A stretch of 64,000 nucleotides of DNA from contig NZ_FLOB01000001.1 of the NCBI RefSeq assembly GCF_900089775.1, positions 372,001 through 436,000 of the forward strand, read 5' to 3'. A program made the position numbers and the translations under genes. Positions 7,559 through 17,818 of the stretch are shown piece after piece. The stretch comes from Marinomonas spartinae. GTDB taxonomy: Bacteria > Pseudomonadota > Gammaproteobacteria > Pseudomonadales > Marinomonadaceae. Under the pieces are notes generated by a model, which saw only the letters and a list, made by a program, of their open reading frames with translations, was not told where the DNA came from and did not search any database. Within the stretch, counting starts at the first letter, position 1. Each line of letters begins with the position of its first letter.

Positions 7559-8896
7559 GTGTCGGAATCGAAATATCGCGAGATTGCTCGTGAGATTGAA
7601 AAGCTGATTGAGATAGGTCATTACGAGGAAGGTAGTAAGCTACCTACCCACAGAGCGTTAGCCTCTGAGTATGAGACAACGGCGGTGACGATTGCGAAAG
7701 CTTATAAGCTGTTAGCGGAACAAGGTCATATAGAATCCTTTGTTGGGCGGGGAAGCTTTGTTAAAAATACCTCCTATCTAAAACAGGTCATTCATTCTGA
7801 TCAGGCAGAGAATGAATGGAATTTTTCGATTCTTCAGCCGTGTTTTAGCCGTCATCTTGATGCGCTTTATCGTCAATTCGGGCAATGCGCCAGTGAGCCA
7901 TTTACTCCTTCTTTATTCGGTTATATTGAAGATACTGGTAGTTTGGCACATAAAGAAAGTGGCATGAAATGGATGCAGCATTATGGCCTACAAGTGAGAT
8001 CGCCAGAGCAGGTATTGCTGACAAATGGCGCTCAGCATGCTCTCTCGACGCTTATCGAACTGTACTCTAAGCCGGGGGATTATGTTGCGGTAGAGGAACT
8101 GACCTATCCGGGAATACTATCGATTATTCAAGCGCTGGGCAGAAAACCGATAGGCGTTGAGATGGATGAATGTGGGATGCTCCCAAACCGTTTGCATGAA
8201 ATTTGTCTTAGTGATAGACCAAGTCTGGTGATTGTTGTTCCTTCCCATCAAAATCCGACAGCCAGTACGATGCCAATTGAGCGTCGTAAAGACATCGCGA
8301 GCGTGATTCAAAAACACTCAGTTTGGTTATTAGAGGATGATTTATATTGTTTTCTAAACGCCGATGTCATGGCTCCCATTAGTAATTTTGTGCCAGAAAA
8401 GAGCTTTTATATCACCAGCCTGTCTAAGGCGATCAGTCCAGGTTTACGCTGTGGGTTTGTGAAGGCACCGCAGAGCCAGTTAAATCGATTAACGTCATAT
8501 ATTCGTACTATGATTTGGCATATTTCCCCGATCGGCTTTGACGTTGCCAGTCGCTTAATACAGTCTGGTTCCGCGTTCGAACTAGCGGAAGGACAAAAAA
8601 AGATTGCGGCGCACAGGCAACAATTAGCCCTATCCATTTTGCAGGGTGAGACGCTGTTCTCCCAAGAGACGAGTTATCACATCTGGCTAATGCTTCCTGA
8701 AACTTGGGACGCTGACGAGTTTACTGCCATCGCAAAAGAGCGGGGTATCACGGTCAGTGAAGGCCATTTTTTCCATTATGATGGTCAGCCTATTCCGGCG
8801 GTGCGTCTTTCTCTTATGGCCATTTCAGAAGATCAGCATCTGATAGCCGGATTACAGGCATTAAAGTCTCTGTTAGACCAACGCCGGTCGTCTTAA
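7559..8896 (+). CDS. MocR-family regulator (GntR HTH fused to type I aminotransferase domain)
   Basis: A 445-residue protein. The GntR winged helix covers about residues 1-70 (KLPTHRALASEYETTAVTIAKAY). After it comes a fold-type I PLP domain with the SHQNPTASTMP segment, the LLEDDLY motif, and the PLP lysine in SLSKAISPGLRCGF. It is read from a GTG at 7559 with AAGGG upstream. Proteins of this family are transcription factors rather than active aminotransferases. The likely target is the divergent hydroxyacid dehydrogenase. Confidence 0.9.
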   Translation: MSESKYREIAREIEKLIEIGHYEEGSKLPTHRALASEYETTAVTIAKAYKLLAEQGHIESFVGRGSFVKNTSYLKQVIHSDQAENEWNFSILQPCFSRHLDALYRQFGQCASEPFTPSLFGYIEDTGSLAHKESGMKWMQHYGLQVRSPEQVLLTNGAQHALSTLIELYSKPGDYVAVEELTYPGILSIIQALGRKPIGVEMDECGMLPNRLHEICLSDRPSLVIVVPSHQNPTASTMPIERRKDIASVIQKHSVWLLEDDLYCFLNADVMAPISNFVPEKSFYITSLSKAISPGLRCGFVKAPQSQLNRLTSYIRTMIWHISPIGFDVASRLIQSGSAFELAEGQKKIAAHRQQLALSILQGETLFSQETSYHIWLMLPETWDADEFTAIAKERGITVSEGHFFHYDGQPIPAVRLSLMAISEDQHLIAGLQALKSLLDQRRSS

Positions 8897-8927
8897 CCTT
8901 TAGCGAGATGCTGATATGGCATAAAAA

Positions 8928-9081
8928 AATCGGCCTTGTTTTCACAAGACCGATTAAAAAGGCAACTAAACAGCATCCGGGAGGGATGGGTGCTGGTTGC
9001 TTTTTACCTCTTTCTAGGATGGCAAGAGGTAAAAACTTGCGGACTAAACTAAGTTAACTGAATAAATGCTTAGTTTAGTCC
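8928..9081. terminator. Stacked hairpins and terminators between convergent MocR and ahpF genes
   Basis: Four inverted repeats follow one another. 8928-8955 (AATCGG...CCGATT) is preceded by seven A, so it ends minus-strand ahpF transcripts. 8962-9000 (GCAAC/GTTGC outside CAGCA/TGCTG) is followed by TTTTT, so it ends the MocR transcript. 9001-9035 has the perfect 12-bp arms TTTTTACCTCTT and AAGAGGTAAAAA. 9041-9081 has the perfect 13-bp arms GGACTAAACTAAG and CTTAGTTTAGTCC. Confidence 0.75.
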
Positions 9082-9095
9082 CATGATTTCTAAGG

Positions 9096-10640
9096 TTAAT
9101 TACGGATTAAGTAATCAAACGCACCAAGGGCTGCCGTGGCGCCAGATCCCATTGAGATGATGATCTGCTTGTATGGCGATGTGGTTACGTCGCCTGCTGC
9201 AAACACGCCTGGCATAGAGGTTTCACCATGGGCATTAACAAGGATTTCGCCACGGTTGGTAAGCTCTAATGTATCTCTTAGGAACTCGCTATTCGGTACC
9301 AAACCGATTTGTACGAAGATGCCTGCAACATCCACCAGATGAGACTCATCGGTACGGCGGTCGGTGTATTTCAAGCCGATAACCCGTTGACCGTCACCAA
9401 GTACTTCCGTGGTCATGGCATTTTTGATGATGGTCACGTTTGGCAAGGATTCTGCTTTTTTTACCAAGACATCGTCGGCACGTAAAGTGTCGCTAAATTC
9501 CAAAACGGTAACATGTTTGGTGATACCCGCTAGGTCAATGGCCGCTTCGATGCCAGAGTTACCCCCACCGATAACGGCGGTATTTTTACCCTTGAACAAT
9601 GGACCGTCACAGTGTGGGCAGTAGGCGACACCTTTGTTACGGTATTCTTGTTCACCTGGTACGTTCATTTCACGCCAGCGAGCACCGGTTGCGAGTACGA
9701 TGGTTTTACTCTTGAGTACTGCGCCGTTTTCGAGTTCTACTTCGATAAAGTCTTTCTTCTCAATGCGAACCGCTTTTTGCGTTTTGATCAAATCCACATC
9801 GTAATCAAGAACGTGTTGCTCTAAGTTAGCGACCAGTTTTGGTCCTTCTGTTTCTTTGACCGAAATAAAGTTTTCGATGGCCATGGTGTCACTCACCTGT
9901 CCACCAAAGCGCTCAGCGACTACACCCGTGCGAATACCTTTACGAGCAGAATAAATGGCAGCGGATGCACCAGCTGGTCCACCACCAACCACTAGCATGT
10001 CGTAAGGGGCTTTTTCAGCCAACGCGGCGGCTTGTTTTTCACTGGCACCTGTATCTACTTTATTCAATATTTCGGCTAATGACATACGGCCTTGGCCAAA
10101 TAGCTCGCCGTTTAGGTAAACCGATGGCACGGCCATGATTTCGCGTTCGTTGACTTCGTCTTGGAATAAAGCACCGTCAATCATAGTGGTCGTGACATTC
10201 GGGTTTAGTACCGCCATTAAGTTCATGGCTTGCACGACTTCAGGACAGTTTTGGCAAGTCAAAGAGATATAAATCTCAAAATTCAGTGTACTTGTTAGGC
10301 CTTTGGCTTGCTCAAGAAGCTCTGGCTCTGCTTTAGATGGATGGCCGCCAGCTTGTAACAATGCTAAGACAAGAGAGGTAAACTCGTGTCCCATTGGAAT
10401 GCCTGCAAAGCGTACTCGTGGTGTTTCACCTTTAGGAGCGATGGCCATTTGCGGCGCGCGTCCTTGTGGGTTTTCATCGACAATCAGGTCAATTTTGTCG
10501 TTTAACTCGCTGATTTCACGAGCCAAATTTAATAATTCTTCAGCTTTTTTAGAGCCATTGATGGACACAGTAATCTCAATAGGATTAATAATGTTCTGAA
10601 GATAAGTGTCCAGTTGTTGCTTAAGATTTGAATCTAACAT
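9096..10640 (-). CDS. ahpF: Alkyl hydroperoxide reductase subunit F (NADH:peroxiredoxin reductase)
   Basis: A 514-residue flavoprotein of full family length. It has a double thioredoxin-like N-terminal domain with the redox pair CQNC (about 129-132), then a FAD motif ([19 protein letters not shown]), the thioredoxin-reductase-type active site CPHC (about 345-348), and an NAD(P)H motif ([12 protein letters not shown]). The C-terminal GVFAAGDVT is the second FAD signature. It passes electrons from NADH to AhpC, the product of the gene directly upstream, for peroxide detoxification. A strong hairpin in the 146-base gap probably lowers its expression relative to ahpC. Confidence 0.97.
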   Translation of the reverse strand: MLDSNLKQQLDTYLQNIINPIEITVSINGSKKAEELLNLAREISELNDKIDLIVDENPQGRAPQMAIAPKGETPRVRFAGIPMGHEFTSLVLALLQAGGHPSKAEPELLEQAKGLTSTLNFEIYISLTCQNCPEVVQAMNLMAVLNPNVTTTMIDGALFQDEVNEREIMAVPSVYLNGELFGQGRMSLAEILNKVDTGASEKQAAALAEKAPYDMLVVGGGPAGASAAIYSARKGIRTGVVAERFGGQVSDTMAIENFISVKETEGPKLVANLEQHVLDYDVDLIKTQKAVRIEKKDFIEVELENGAVLKSKTIVLATGARWREMNVPGEQEYRNKGVAYCPHCDGPLFKGKNTAVIGGGNSGIEAAIDLAGITKHVTVLEFSDTLRADDVLVKKAESLPNVTIIKNAMTTEVLGDGQRVIGLKYTDRRTDESHLVDVAGIFVQIGLVPNSEFLRDTLELTNRGEILVNAHGETSMPGVFAAGDVTTSPYKQIIISMGSGATAALGAFDYLIRN

Positions 10641-10735
10641 GATTTAGTAATCCGTCTATTCTGAGTGTTGTACTGTGCAGTATTAGGTAGTACTGGGAGT
10701 ATGCTATTGCTTGATGCTCTAAGCGAAGTAAGAGG

Positions 10736-10773
10736 AGGCCACCCCTTCCAGAGGGGACTCGAAGGAGTGGCCT
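10736..10773 (-). repeat. Hairpin in the ahpC-ahpF gap (attenuator or mRNA stabiliser)
   Basis: A 13-pair stem with one mismatch (AGGCCAC-CCTTC against GAAGG-GTGGCCT) starts about 14 bases after the ahpC stop. No T-run follows on the minus strand, so partial read-through into ahpF is expected. Confidence 0.65.
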
Positions 10774-10786
10774 AGATCAAGTCAGC

Positions 10787-11344
10787 TTAGATTTTGCCGA
10801 CTAGATCCAAAGAAGGTGTCAATGTTTCTTCACCTTCTTTCCATTTCGCTGGACATACTTCACCTGGGTGAGCTGCTACGTATTGAGCCGCTTTTACTTT
10901 GCGAAGTAGGTCTTGTGCATCACGACCGATACCTTCAGCAGTGATTTCCATTGCTTGGATAGTACCTTCAGGATCGATCAAGAAAGTCGCACGATCTGCT
11001 AGGCCTTGACCTTCGCGCATCACGTTGAAGTTGTTTGTGATGTTGCCTGCTTGGTCGCCTACCATGTAGTACTGGATTTTGCCGATAGTGTCAGAGCTTG
11101 CGTGCCATGCTTTGTGAGTGAAGTGAGTGTCTGTAGAAACAGAGAACACTTCTACGCCGCGAGATTGAAGCTCAGCGTAGTTATCAGCGATATCGCCAAG
11201 TTCAGTTGGGCAAACAAAAGTAAAGTCTGCTGGGTAGAAGAAGAATACAGCCCATTTACCTAGTACGTCTTTTTCAGAAATTTCTACGAATTCGCCATTT
11301 TTGAAAGCAGTTGCATTAAATGGTTTGATTTGGGTATTGATCAT
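10787..11344 (-). CDS. ahpC: Alkyl hydroperoxide reductase subunit C (2-Cys peroxiredoxin)
   Basis: A 185-residue typical 2-Cys peroxiredoxin. The peroxidatic cysteine is C45 in FTFVCPTEL and the resolving cysteine lies in GEVCPAKW near the C-terminus. It reduces hydrogen peroxide and organic hydroperoxides using electrons from AhpF. The start has AGGAGC upstream. An AT-rich 200-base region before it presumably carries the promoter. I found no clean four-part OxyR site there. Confidence 0.97.
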   Translation of the reverse strand: MINTQIKPFNATAFKNGEFVEISEKDVLGKWAVFFFYPADFTFVCPTELGDIADNYAELQSRGVEVFSVSTDTHFTHKAWHASSDTIGKIQYYMVGDQAGNITNNFNVMREGQGLADRATFLIDPEGTIQAMEITAEGIGRDAQDLLRKVKAAQYVAAHPGEVCPAKWKEGEETLTPSLDLVGKI

Positions 11345-11546
11345 TTTGTATTGCTCCTAGTTAAATCGTTTTTGTGTTACCAACGAGGCTTATAATAGGA
11401 GACTTATTCAAATTATTAAAATTGTTATTTTTTAGATCTGTGATTAGTAAAAACTATTGACTGGAGGTGTGTTCTGTCATCAATACTATGACTATGCCCG
11501 CCTTGTCTATTTGTTAGCCTGTCTTTCTAATAAGGTAGGGATGTTA

Positions 11547-14500
11547 CTAAGAGTCTGTGTGAGATTTTTGTCGCATAATGGCATTGAGAATACGCTGTAA
11601 CTCCTTATCCAATGCGCTTAGAGCATCGCTGTAGTGTCCCGTTTTAAGGGCGCTTTCCAAGTCGGCGGCACGGTGCATGAGTTCCGTCATGCCGATATTT
11701 CCAGCATTACCTTTAAGAGTATGAGCCAGACGTGGGGCTTCTTCTGGGTCATCTGAATTGATAGCTTGATTAAATTGATCGACGAAGTTCTGCTGTTTGT
11801 CTTGGAAGCGAAATAACAGGCGCCATAAGAAGGCTTCGTCATTTTGTGTAATGCTAAGCGCGACACTCAGGTCTATGCCCTCTAGTTCTTGGAGGTTGGG
11901 TTTTTCTTCTGAGCTTGGTGGTGCTTGCTTGTTGGTTTGCTCTTCGTTGAGTGTGGTAGGTTGCTGTTCGATAGCGTTGTTGGGCATAGACTGCTTCATT
12001 CCTGGTGTAATCCATTTTCTTAGGGTAAAGAACATTGTGTCGACTTGAATCGGCTTCGATATGTGGTCATTCATACCACATTCTAATACTTTCTCTTTAT
12101 CGCCTGTGAGGGCGTTTGCTGTCATAGAAATAATGGGTAAGTCTTTGTATTCAGGCATTTTTCGAATCAATCTAGTGGCCGTATAGCCGTCCATAACAGG
12201 CATTTGACAATCCATTAAGATGCCGTCGTAGGTGTTGCTTTGGAGTTTATCTAATGCTTCTTGCCCATTACTTGCTGTGTCAACGGTTAGGCCATGTTGA
12301 GTCAGTAACTCTGTCGCAATTTCACTATTAAAAGCGTTATCTTCGACAAGCAGAATATGCGCTCCGATTAACGAAGAGCGATGATGGCTGGCGCGTATGG
12401 CTTGAGATGGAATGGGGTGTTGCTCTAAGTCCAACGCTTGCTGTAGAGCTTCAAACAAGGTAGATGGCGTAACGGGTTTGGTTAGATAACCACTGATGTT
12501 GACGTCTTGACTGGCGTTTCTGGCTTCTTCTTGTCCATAGGCGGTAACAATCAGGATTTTCGGGGATTGAGCGCTGGGCCCAGTGTAGTCTTGCAAGGCA
12601 CGGCATACTTCAATGCCATCCATCTCTGGCATCTTCCAATCCATTAGGATGACTGTAAACGGAGCATTTTCTGGAGCCTCTTTGATCAAGGTGAGGGCTT
12701 CTTGTCCAGATTTTGCAATGGTTGTGCTGAGGCCAAAACTGTTTGCAAGGTTTTGCAATATATCTCGTGCCGTTTCGTTATCATCGACAATGAGTATTTT
12801 ATGCTGGCTTGGTAAATGATAGTCAGAAGAGAGGGTTAGGCTAAGGTCAAAAGGCAAGGTAAAATGAAATTGGCTGCCCACATTAGGGGTACTTTCAACC
12901 CAAATATCCCCTTTCATAAACTGTACTAGTTGTTTGCAAATGGCTAACCCAAGGCCTGTTCCACCAAATCGTCGAGTGGTGGAGCTGTCTGCTTGTGAGA
13001 AGGATTGAAACAGTCGTTTGCACTGTTCTGGCGTCATACCGATCCCCGTGTCTTTGACGCTGAAGTGCAGAATGACTTGGTTTTTATTTTGCTTAAACAG
13101 CGCGATATCAATAATGATTTCCCCTTTTTCTGTGAACTTTATCGCGTTGTTACCCAAGTTTAATAAAATTTGTCGTAGCCGTGTTGGGTCCCCTACTAAG
13201 TTAGATGGTAATTCTGGCGGGATATTGAAGAGCAGCTCCAAGGCTTTTTCTTCTGCTTTTAGGGACAAAATATTAGCCACATCTTTGAAAACATTTTCTA
13301 GATTAAAGGGGGTTTCTTCGATCTCTAATTTACCGGCTTCTATTTTAGAAAAGTCGAGAATGTCATTAATAATCCCTAGAAGAGACTCTGCTGAGGTGCT
13401 AACTTTTTCGATATAGTTACGCTGTTTGTCATTTAATTCCGTGAGTAAGGCCAAGTGAGACATACCGATAATGGCATTCATTGGGGTACGTATTTCATGG
13501 CTCATATTGGCTAAAAAATCGCTTTTCGCCAGACTGGCTTTTTCTGCTATGTTTTTTGCTACTTCTAACTCTTTGGTTCGGTTCTGAACCTCGCTTTCTA
13601 GCTCTTCTTGATGGGCTTTAAGCATCCCTTCTGCTGCTTTTCGTTGGCTGATGTCGTGCCAACTACAGAGTACGGCAGGTGTATTGGACAGAACAATGGC
13701 TGCCATGATGACTTCCGCATCAATGCTATTGCCTTCTTTGTCTTGGAAGGTCCATTCGAAGCGGTGAAACCCTTCGTCTTGAACCATATTGATAAAGTGC
13801 TCAATTTTACTGTTTGATGACATTCCATCCTGTTGAAATTGTGGACTGAAGTCTTCTATCGGCATGTTTTTCAGATCGTCTATAGTTGTGTATTTGAGCT
13901 GGTTACAAGCGGCTTGGTTTGATTCAATCACTTTACGGCCACTGAGTATCCACACCGGATCTGGAGAGAGTTCAAACATGGATCGGAAGCGATGCTCACT
14001 TTCGGCGAGCGTGGCGAACTGTTTTGACATTCGTCTGGAAATTAAAATGGAAATAAGCAGTAGCAGTACAATGCTGAAGAGTGCCCCTTTAAACATGGTA
14101 TCAGCGAGTGCTTTTAGGCGTTGTTGCACGGCGTGGTTGACGAGTTTCGACTGTGCTTGAACTTCAGATCCAATTTCATCTAAGTAGTGTGGCAAGCTAT
14201 GAAACGCTTGGTTATATTGACGGGTCAGTACTTTGCGTTGGGCCTCTAACTGTAATGCTTTATAGCGTTTGAGGTATAGGCTGGTGCCATTGGAAATAAT
14301 AATATTACGTTTTTTGATGACTTGGTAATTATCTCCAAACAGTGTTTTGAACACTTTCTCCTGTAGCTGAGATGTTTGTTGATAATAAACGGGGTAGGCC
14401 CCTTTAAGCCAAATATTGAGCTGAGATAGATGGTTTAGAGAGGGAAGAACTTGATTGTTTTTGATGTCATCTAAGGTATCTAGGTTCGAATCATTGACTA

Positions 14501-15182
14501 ATTGGCTGATGGCCAATCTTAGCTCAGCAATTCTCGCTTGAGCCATATACAAACCACCGCGCAACGTTTTTTTATGGTGTTCGATATAGTCGATGGCGGC
14601 TTGTGCTTTTTCTGCCCCTGTCGTGTGGTTGTACTTGTATATATAGGTTGCTTCAGTTAAGCGACTTTGTCCGTATACTTGGCGCAATAGTAATTCTAAG
14701 TTATGTAGATAAGTATCTGTGCGTTTCTGTAAGTACAGCTGTTGATAGTCGTCTACGAAAGCGGTTTCTTTGATTTTCCATGTTTGTATATCAAAGGTGA
14801 TGCCTTGAATTTTCTGTGCTACTTCATCAATTTTAGTCAATACGTTGACGAGTTTCGGGTTGTCTTTTGCGACGGTATTTAAAATATCCAACGCTCGGTT
14901 AATGCGATTTAATGTGGCGGAGTCGGGAGCTTGATAGGGGTGATCACTATCCAGCATTTTATTTAAAATGGTTTGTTGCTGTGGAAACAGTTCGCGTAAC
15001 TCCGTTGTGGCGAAGAGCAGGTTCTCTTGTATGGTCGTGATTTTTCGTTGGCTTGACCTTAACTCTTTAACGCTATTTGATAAAACGATAGCGGCCAATA
15101 ACGTCGTAACGAGCGCGACACTAGCAAGCAGCCAAACTAAAAAGTTAACGCCTCGTTTTCTAGAGAGAAAGTCACTTTTCAT
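11547..15182 (-). CDS. Hybrid sensor histidine kinase (HisKA-HATPase-REC-REC-HPt)
   Basis: The start was set at ATG 15182, which overlaps the upstream stop by 11 bases, giving 1211 residues. The order is TM helix 11-35, a large periplasmic helical region, TM helix about 366-383, a PAS domain about 398-515, and HisKA with H562 ([16 protein letters not shown]). Then come HATPase ([12 protein letters not shown]), two receiver domains ([10 protein letters not shown] and [10 protein letters not shown]), and a C-terminal HPt domain ([13 protein letters not shown]). The layout resembles TorS/BarA-type phosphorelay kinases. The partner periplasmic binding protein is encoded immediately upstream, as in TorT-TorS and LuxP-LuxQ. 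No cognate DNA-binding response regulator lies nearby, so the HPt must signal to a distant protein. Confidence 0.92.
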   Translation of the reverse strand: MKSDFLSRKRGVNFLVWLLASVALVTTLLAAIVLSNSVKELRSSQRKITTIQENLLFATTELRELFPQQQTILNKMLDSDHPYQAPDSATLNRINRALDILNTVAKDNPKLVNVLTKIDEVAQKIQGITFDIQTWKIKETAFVDDYQQLYLQKRTDTYLHNLELLLRQVYGQSRLTEATYIYKYNHTTGAEKAQAAIDYIEHHKKTLRGGLYMAQARIAELRLAISQLVNDSNLDTLDDIKNNQVLPSLNHLSQLNIWLKGAYPVYYQQTSQLQEKVFKTLFGDNYQVIKKRNIIISNGTSLYLKRYKALQLEAQRKVLTRQYNQAFHSLPHYLDEIGSEVQAQSKLVNHAVQQRLKALADTMFKGALFSIVLLLLISILISRRMSKQFATLAESEHRFRSMFELSPDPVWILSGRKVIESNQAACNQLKYTTIDDLKNMPIEDFSPQFQQDGMSSNSKIEHFINMVQDEGFHRFEWTFQDKEGNSIDAEVIMAAIVLSNTPAVLCSWHDISQRKAAEGMLKAHQEELESEVQNRTKELEVAKNIAEKASLAKSDFLANMSHEIRTPMNAIIGMSHLALLTELNDKQRNYIEKVSTSAESLLGIINDILDFSKIEAGKLEIEETPFNLENVFKDVANILSLKAEEKALELLFNIPPELPSNLVGDPTRLRQILLNLGNNAIKFTEKGEIIIDIALFKQNKNQVILHFSVKDTGIGMTPEQCKRLFQSFSQADSSTTRRFGGTGLGLAICKQLVQFMKGDIWVESTPNVGSQFHFTLPFDLSLTLSSDYHLPSQHKILIVDDNETARDILQNLANSFGLSTTIAKSGQEALTLIKEAPENAPFTVILMDWKMPEMDGIEVCRALQDYTGPSAQSPKILIVTAYGQEEARNASQDVNISGYLTKPVTPSTLFEALQQALDLEQHPIPSQAIRASHHRSSLIGAHILLVEDNAFNSEIATELLTQHGLTVDTASNGQEALDKLQSNTYDGILMDCQMPVMDGYTATRLIRKMPEYKDLPIISMTANALTGDKEKVLECGMNDHISKPIQVDTMFFTLRKWITPGMKQSMPNNAIEQQPTTLNEEQTNKQAPPSSEEKPNLQELEGIDLSVALSITQNDEAFLWRLLFRFQDKQQNFVDQFNQAINSDDPEEAPRLAHTLKGNAGNIGMTELMHRAADLESALKTGHYSDALSALDKELQRILNAIMRQKSHTDS

Positions 15183-16428
15183 GATGAGGTCCTGTAGGTA
15201 ATAGTTGACCCACATGCTCGAATTCAATGGGAATATATTGCCCATTTTTTAGATAAGTAAGCCAGATGCTGTGGCTCGCTTGGTGATGGGTAGCATCTAG
15301 TCGCAGTGGACTGCCTAGCCCCAAATCAAACTCCCCGAGCTTTTCTAGCGCATCAATGAGGTTGTATTGATCTATGTAGGGTTCTTTTTCCAAGGCCTTA
15401 ATAAGAATACGAGTGCTGATATAGGACTCGAACATCAGAGCTGAGGCGGTAAATGTGTCTTGTTTGTTTTTGGGCAACGTGGCTAAAAATTTTTTTTTGT
15501 CTGCTAAAAACTCTTGAACAATCGGTAAATCAGTTTGCTCCAACGGCGGGACAACGCGAGTTATAAAGACTCGCGCATCAACATCTTTAAGTGAATTGGC
15601 AAAGGTGCTTGTGCCAACGAAAGAGACACCGATAAACACCGGATCTAAACCGTATTGTCGAACCAGACGGACAAATTTTGCAGCCGGTTTGCCACTGGCA
15701 ACAAGAAAAATATATTTTGGCGTTGGTGTGACCAGCAGCAGATCTGCCACCGCATTTTCCACTACGGCGGCATCACGGTCGTAGCTGACTTTTAGATAGT
15801 GAGGGTTGGTATCATTAAAGTGTTGTAACAGTAAATTGTCAATCCAGTTGGCACCACCGGATCCGATGGTGTTGTCTTGAGAGAAAAGAACTAAATCTTG
15901 TTCTGAAAAAGGGGTGGCAGCCATTAGTGCATTAAAGATACGCGTGACTTCTTCTTCATAGCTACTACGGTAATTAATGAGATAACGAAAGCTCGGGTCT
16001 TCAGCGGGTGGCCTTAAAAAATTGGAGCCACTAATCGGCGCGTATAGCAGGATTTTTTCTTGTTGGGCGATCTTGGCACTCACGACAGCTGTGGGAGAGC
16101 CAACATTATTGATCATCCCAATGATATGATCCTTCTCGATCATCTTACGAATATTCTTTGCCGTTTTTTTGGGGTCATAGGTGTCGTCTTTATAGATGAT
16201 TTTAAAGGGGATATGCTGCTGATTTTGATAGCGCTGAAGCCCTATGCTTATACCTATTTTAACTTCTTTACCCATGCTGCCATTGAGTCCTGTGAATGGC
16301 ATGCTTGATCCCAGTTCAGGTGCTGCGAGAACCGGTGAGGTGGTGCAAAAGAGCGTACTCATTACCAGCCAAAAAGGGGCTTTTTTGCAGAGTAAGACAA
16401 AGATCATCAGTCCTCTAATGTTACTCAT
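15172..16428 (-). CDS. Periplasmic binding protein (Peripla_BP_6 type), probable sensor partner of the hybrid kinase
   Basis: A 418-residue protein with an N-terminal signal segment ([18 protein letters not shown]). The fold is the amino-acid-binding type I type: [19 protein letters not shown], then the [15 protein letters not shown] and [13 protein letters not shown] segments typical of LivJ-like receptors. There is no ABC permease or ATPase nearby. Instead it sits between a PAS membrane protein (4-base ATGA overlap) and a hybrid kinase (11-base overlap). It is therefore probably a ligand sensor for the kinase, not an importer subunit. The ligand is unknown. Confidence 0.82.
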   Translation of the reverse strand: MSNIRGLMIFVLLCKKAPFWLVMSTLFCTTSPVLAAPELGSSMPFTGLNGSMGKEVKIGISIGLQRYQNQQHIPFKIIYKDDTYDPKKTAKNIRKMIEKDHIIGMINNVGSPTAVVSAKIAQQEKILLYAPISGSNFLRPPAEDPSFRYLINYRSSYEEEVTRIFNALMAATPFSEQDLVLFSQDNTIGSGGANWIDNLLLQHFNDTNPHYLKVSYDRDAAVVENAVADLLLVTPTPKYIFLVASGKPAAKFVRLVRQYGLDPVFIGVSFVGTSTFANSLKDVDARVFITRVVPPLEQTDLPIVQEFLADKKKFLATLPKNKQDTFTASALMFESYISTRILIKALEKEPYIDQYNLIDALEKLGEFDLGLGSPLRLDATHHQASHSIWLTYLKNGQYIPIEFEHVGQLLPTGPHHEK

Positions 16429-17606
16429 TTGTCTGGCCCTTTTTTGAGGTAATACTCTAACAGACCAATCAATTCTCCTTGTTCGTTGTAGAGTGGAACT
16501 TTGCTGATGATTCGAATGCCGGGTTGGGCTTTTGGAAACATAAACTTTTCTTCCATATCGATTTGTCTATAGCCTGTGTTTAACACAGAAGTATTATCAG
16601 CGTTATATAGCTTTTGCTGGGCAATTGGAATGAAACTTTCTCCTTTCGTGCCAGTGATTAGAGATTCATCTTCAAGACCTATGTCATTTAAATAAGCAGT
16701 ATTGGCACCGCGTATGATTAAGTCTGAATCGCGCCAGGAAATACGGTAAGGCAAGGCATTCATTGCACTTTTTAGCATTTGGATGTCTTCTTTGTATTGC
16801 GCTAACTCGGTCGCTTCTTTGTCGCTGATGCGTTGCTTAAGCAGTTCGTAATCCGTGCGTATATTTTGGATAAGAATCTGGTTTTCTTGATTTTCTTTCA
16901 TTGCCTGGTGGCCAATTTTCCACACCCGATACACCTGATAGACCAATTCATCGTATTCGTCTTTGGCGATGGTGTTATTGACTTGGTTTTTAAAGGACGA
17001 GTCGAGTGTAATACTGTCTTCTGTGACCTTGTTGAAGGTATGGGTGAGATGTCGAATGCGTTTGGTAGTAAGCAGGTGACATAAGATGACTAGACAAACA
17101 GTGATGGTCATACTGATGCCTAGATAGAAAGCAAAATAATGAAAGAACAGCGAGCTGTCTGTTTGAGCCGCTTGTCTTAAATCTGTATAGAGCGTTAACT
17201 CCCCCAATTTGGGCAAGTTTTTGGTGTCGTTGTAGAATAAAGTTTTAGAAACGGAAGAGTCTTCCATATCAAGCGGTTGGGAGCCAAAACGCAATTGACC
17301 GCCGTCTTCTGTTGTCAGCACCGCAATGGACACGCTATCAAAATGTGCTAGGGCTTTCATTTGTTTATTGGCAAGTTGGGTATCCATATTCCACAAGCTT
17401 TCTGTGATCATGGGCGAGAATAACTCGATGGCTTTATGGAGATTGGCAAGGGCGTTTTTCCGGTACTTGGCTTGCTCAAGCTTGTATTCCCCCAGCGCCA
17501 TCACAACAGAAAACACCAGACAGATAATCACACTCCAACCAATCAGTCGAATGGTGATGAGTTTCCCCCATTTTGCTTTTGTATTTGTTTCTGATGTGGT
17601 TTTCAT
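16425..17606 (-). CDS. Membrane-bound PAS-domain sensor protein without kinase domain
   Basis: A 393-residue protein. The first TM helix is near residues 20-40 (LIGWSVIICLVFSVVMALG), followed by a periplasmic domain with the SLWNMDTQLANKQ segment seen in several sensor proteins. The second TM helix is near 155-180 (FYLGISMTITVCLVILC). Then come a HAMP-like linker, a coiled coil and a C-terminal PAS domain (about 275-390). No histidine kinase, GGDEF, EAL or methyl-accepting region follows. It is the first gene of the three-gene sensory operon and presumably feeds the hybrid kinase. Its exact role is unknown. Confidence 0.75.
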   Translation of the reverse strand: MKTTSETNTKAKWGKLITIRLIGWSVIICLVFSVVMALGEYKLEQAKYRKNALANLHKAIELFSPMITESLWNMDTQLANKQMKALAHFDSVSIAVLTTEDGGQLRFGSQPLDMEDSSVSKTLFYNDTKNLPKLGELTLYTDLRQAAQTDSSLFFHYFAFYLGISMTITVCLVILCHLLTTKRIRHLTHTFNKVTEDSITLDSSFKNQVNNTIAKDEYDELVYQVYRVWKIGHQAMKENQENQILIQNIRTDYELLKQRISDKEATELAQYKEDIQMLKSAMNALPYRISWRDSDLIIRGANTAYLNDIGLEDESLITGTKGESFIPIAQQKLYNADNTSVLNTGYRQIDMEEKFMFPKAQPGIRIISKVPLYNEQGELIGLLEYYLKKGPDK

Positions 17607-17766
17607 AGGCCTTCTGTATTGTCACGCCAGCAAAAGTAAACGGCTCGATATTTTACTGTTCACATATCTCTTTCTCTCAGTCTAGTAATCTCTGGGAGAA
17701 ATGCATGACTATTTTGGTGACAATATGTCGTCAAACGTCAATAAAAGTGGGCAGACTGCCAACGTT

Positions 17767-17794
17767 CGCTTCTAGTCATATTAGACTGGAAGCG
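17767..17794. repeat. Hairpin downstream of pxpC (first locus)
   Basis: The stem CGCTTC-T-AGTC / GACT-G-GAAGCG has one G-U pair and a six-base loop, 25 bases past the pxpC stop. There is no clear T-run on the minus strand, so it is either a Rho-independent terminator of poor form or a 3'-end protector. Confidence 0.5.
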
Positions 17795-17818
17795 TGTTGT
17801 CACCTGTAGGTCGAATGG

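Noticed and set aside
9041..9081. Thought of as attachment site because of the perfect 13-bp repeat
   Set aside because: No integrase or tRNA nearby, and it fits better as one of several hairpins between convergent genes.
11391..11470. Possible OxyR site upstream of ahpC (ATAG and TTAG...CTAT elements)
   Set aside because: Spacing between the tetranucleotides is 6 or lacks the second match, so the ATAG-N7-CTAT-N7 pattern is not met.
13018..13416. Plus-strand frame of 132 residues inside the hybrid kinase gene
   Set aside because: Shadow of a well-defined kinase domain on the other strand.
17713..17727. GTGAC...GTC symmetry resembling a matS site
   Set aside because: It does not match the 13-base matS consensus (right half GTCGT, not GTCAC), so it gives no support to the MatP-like gene.
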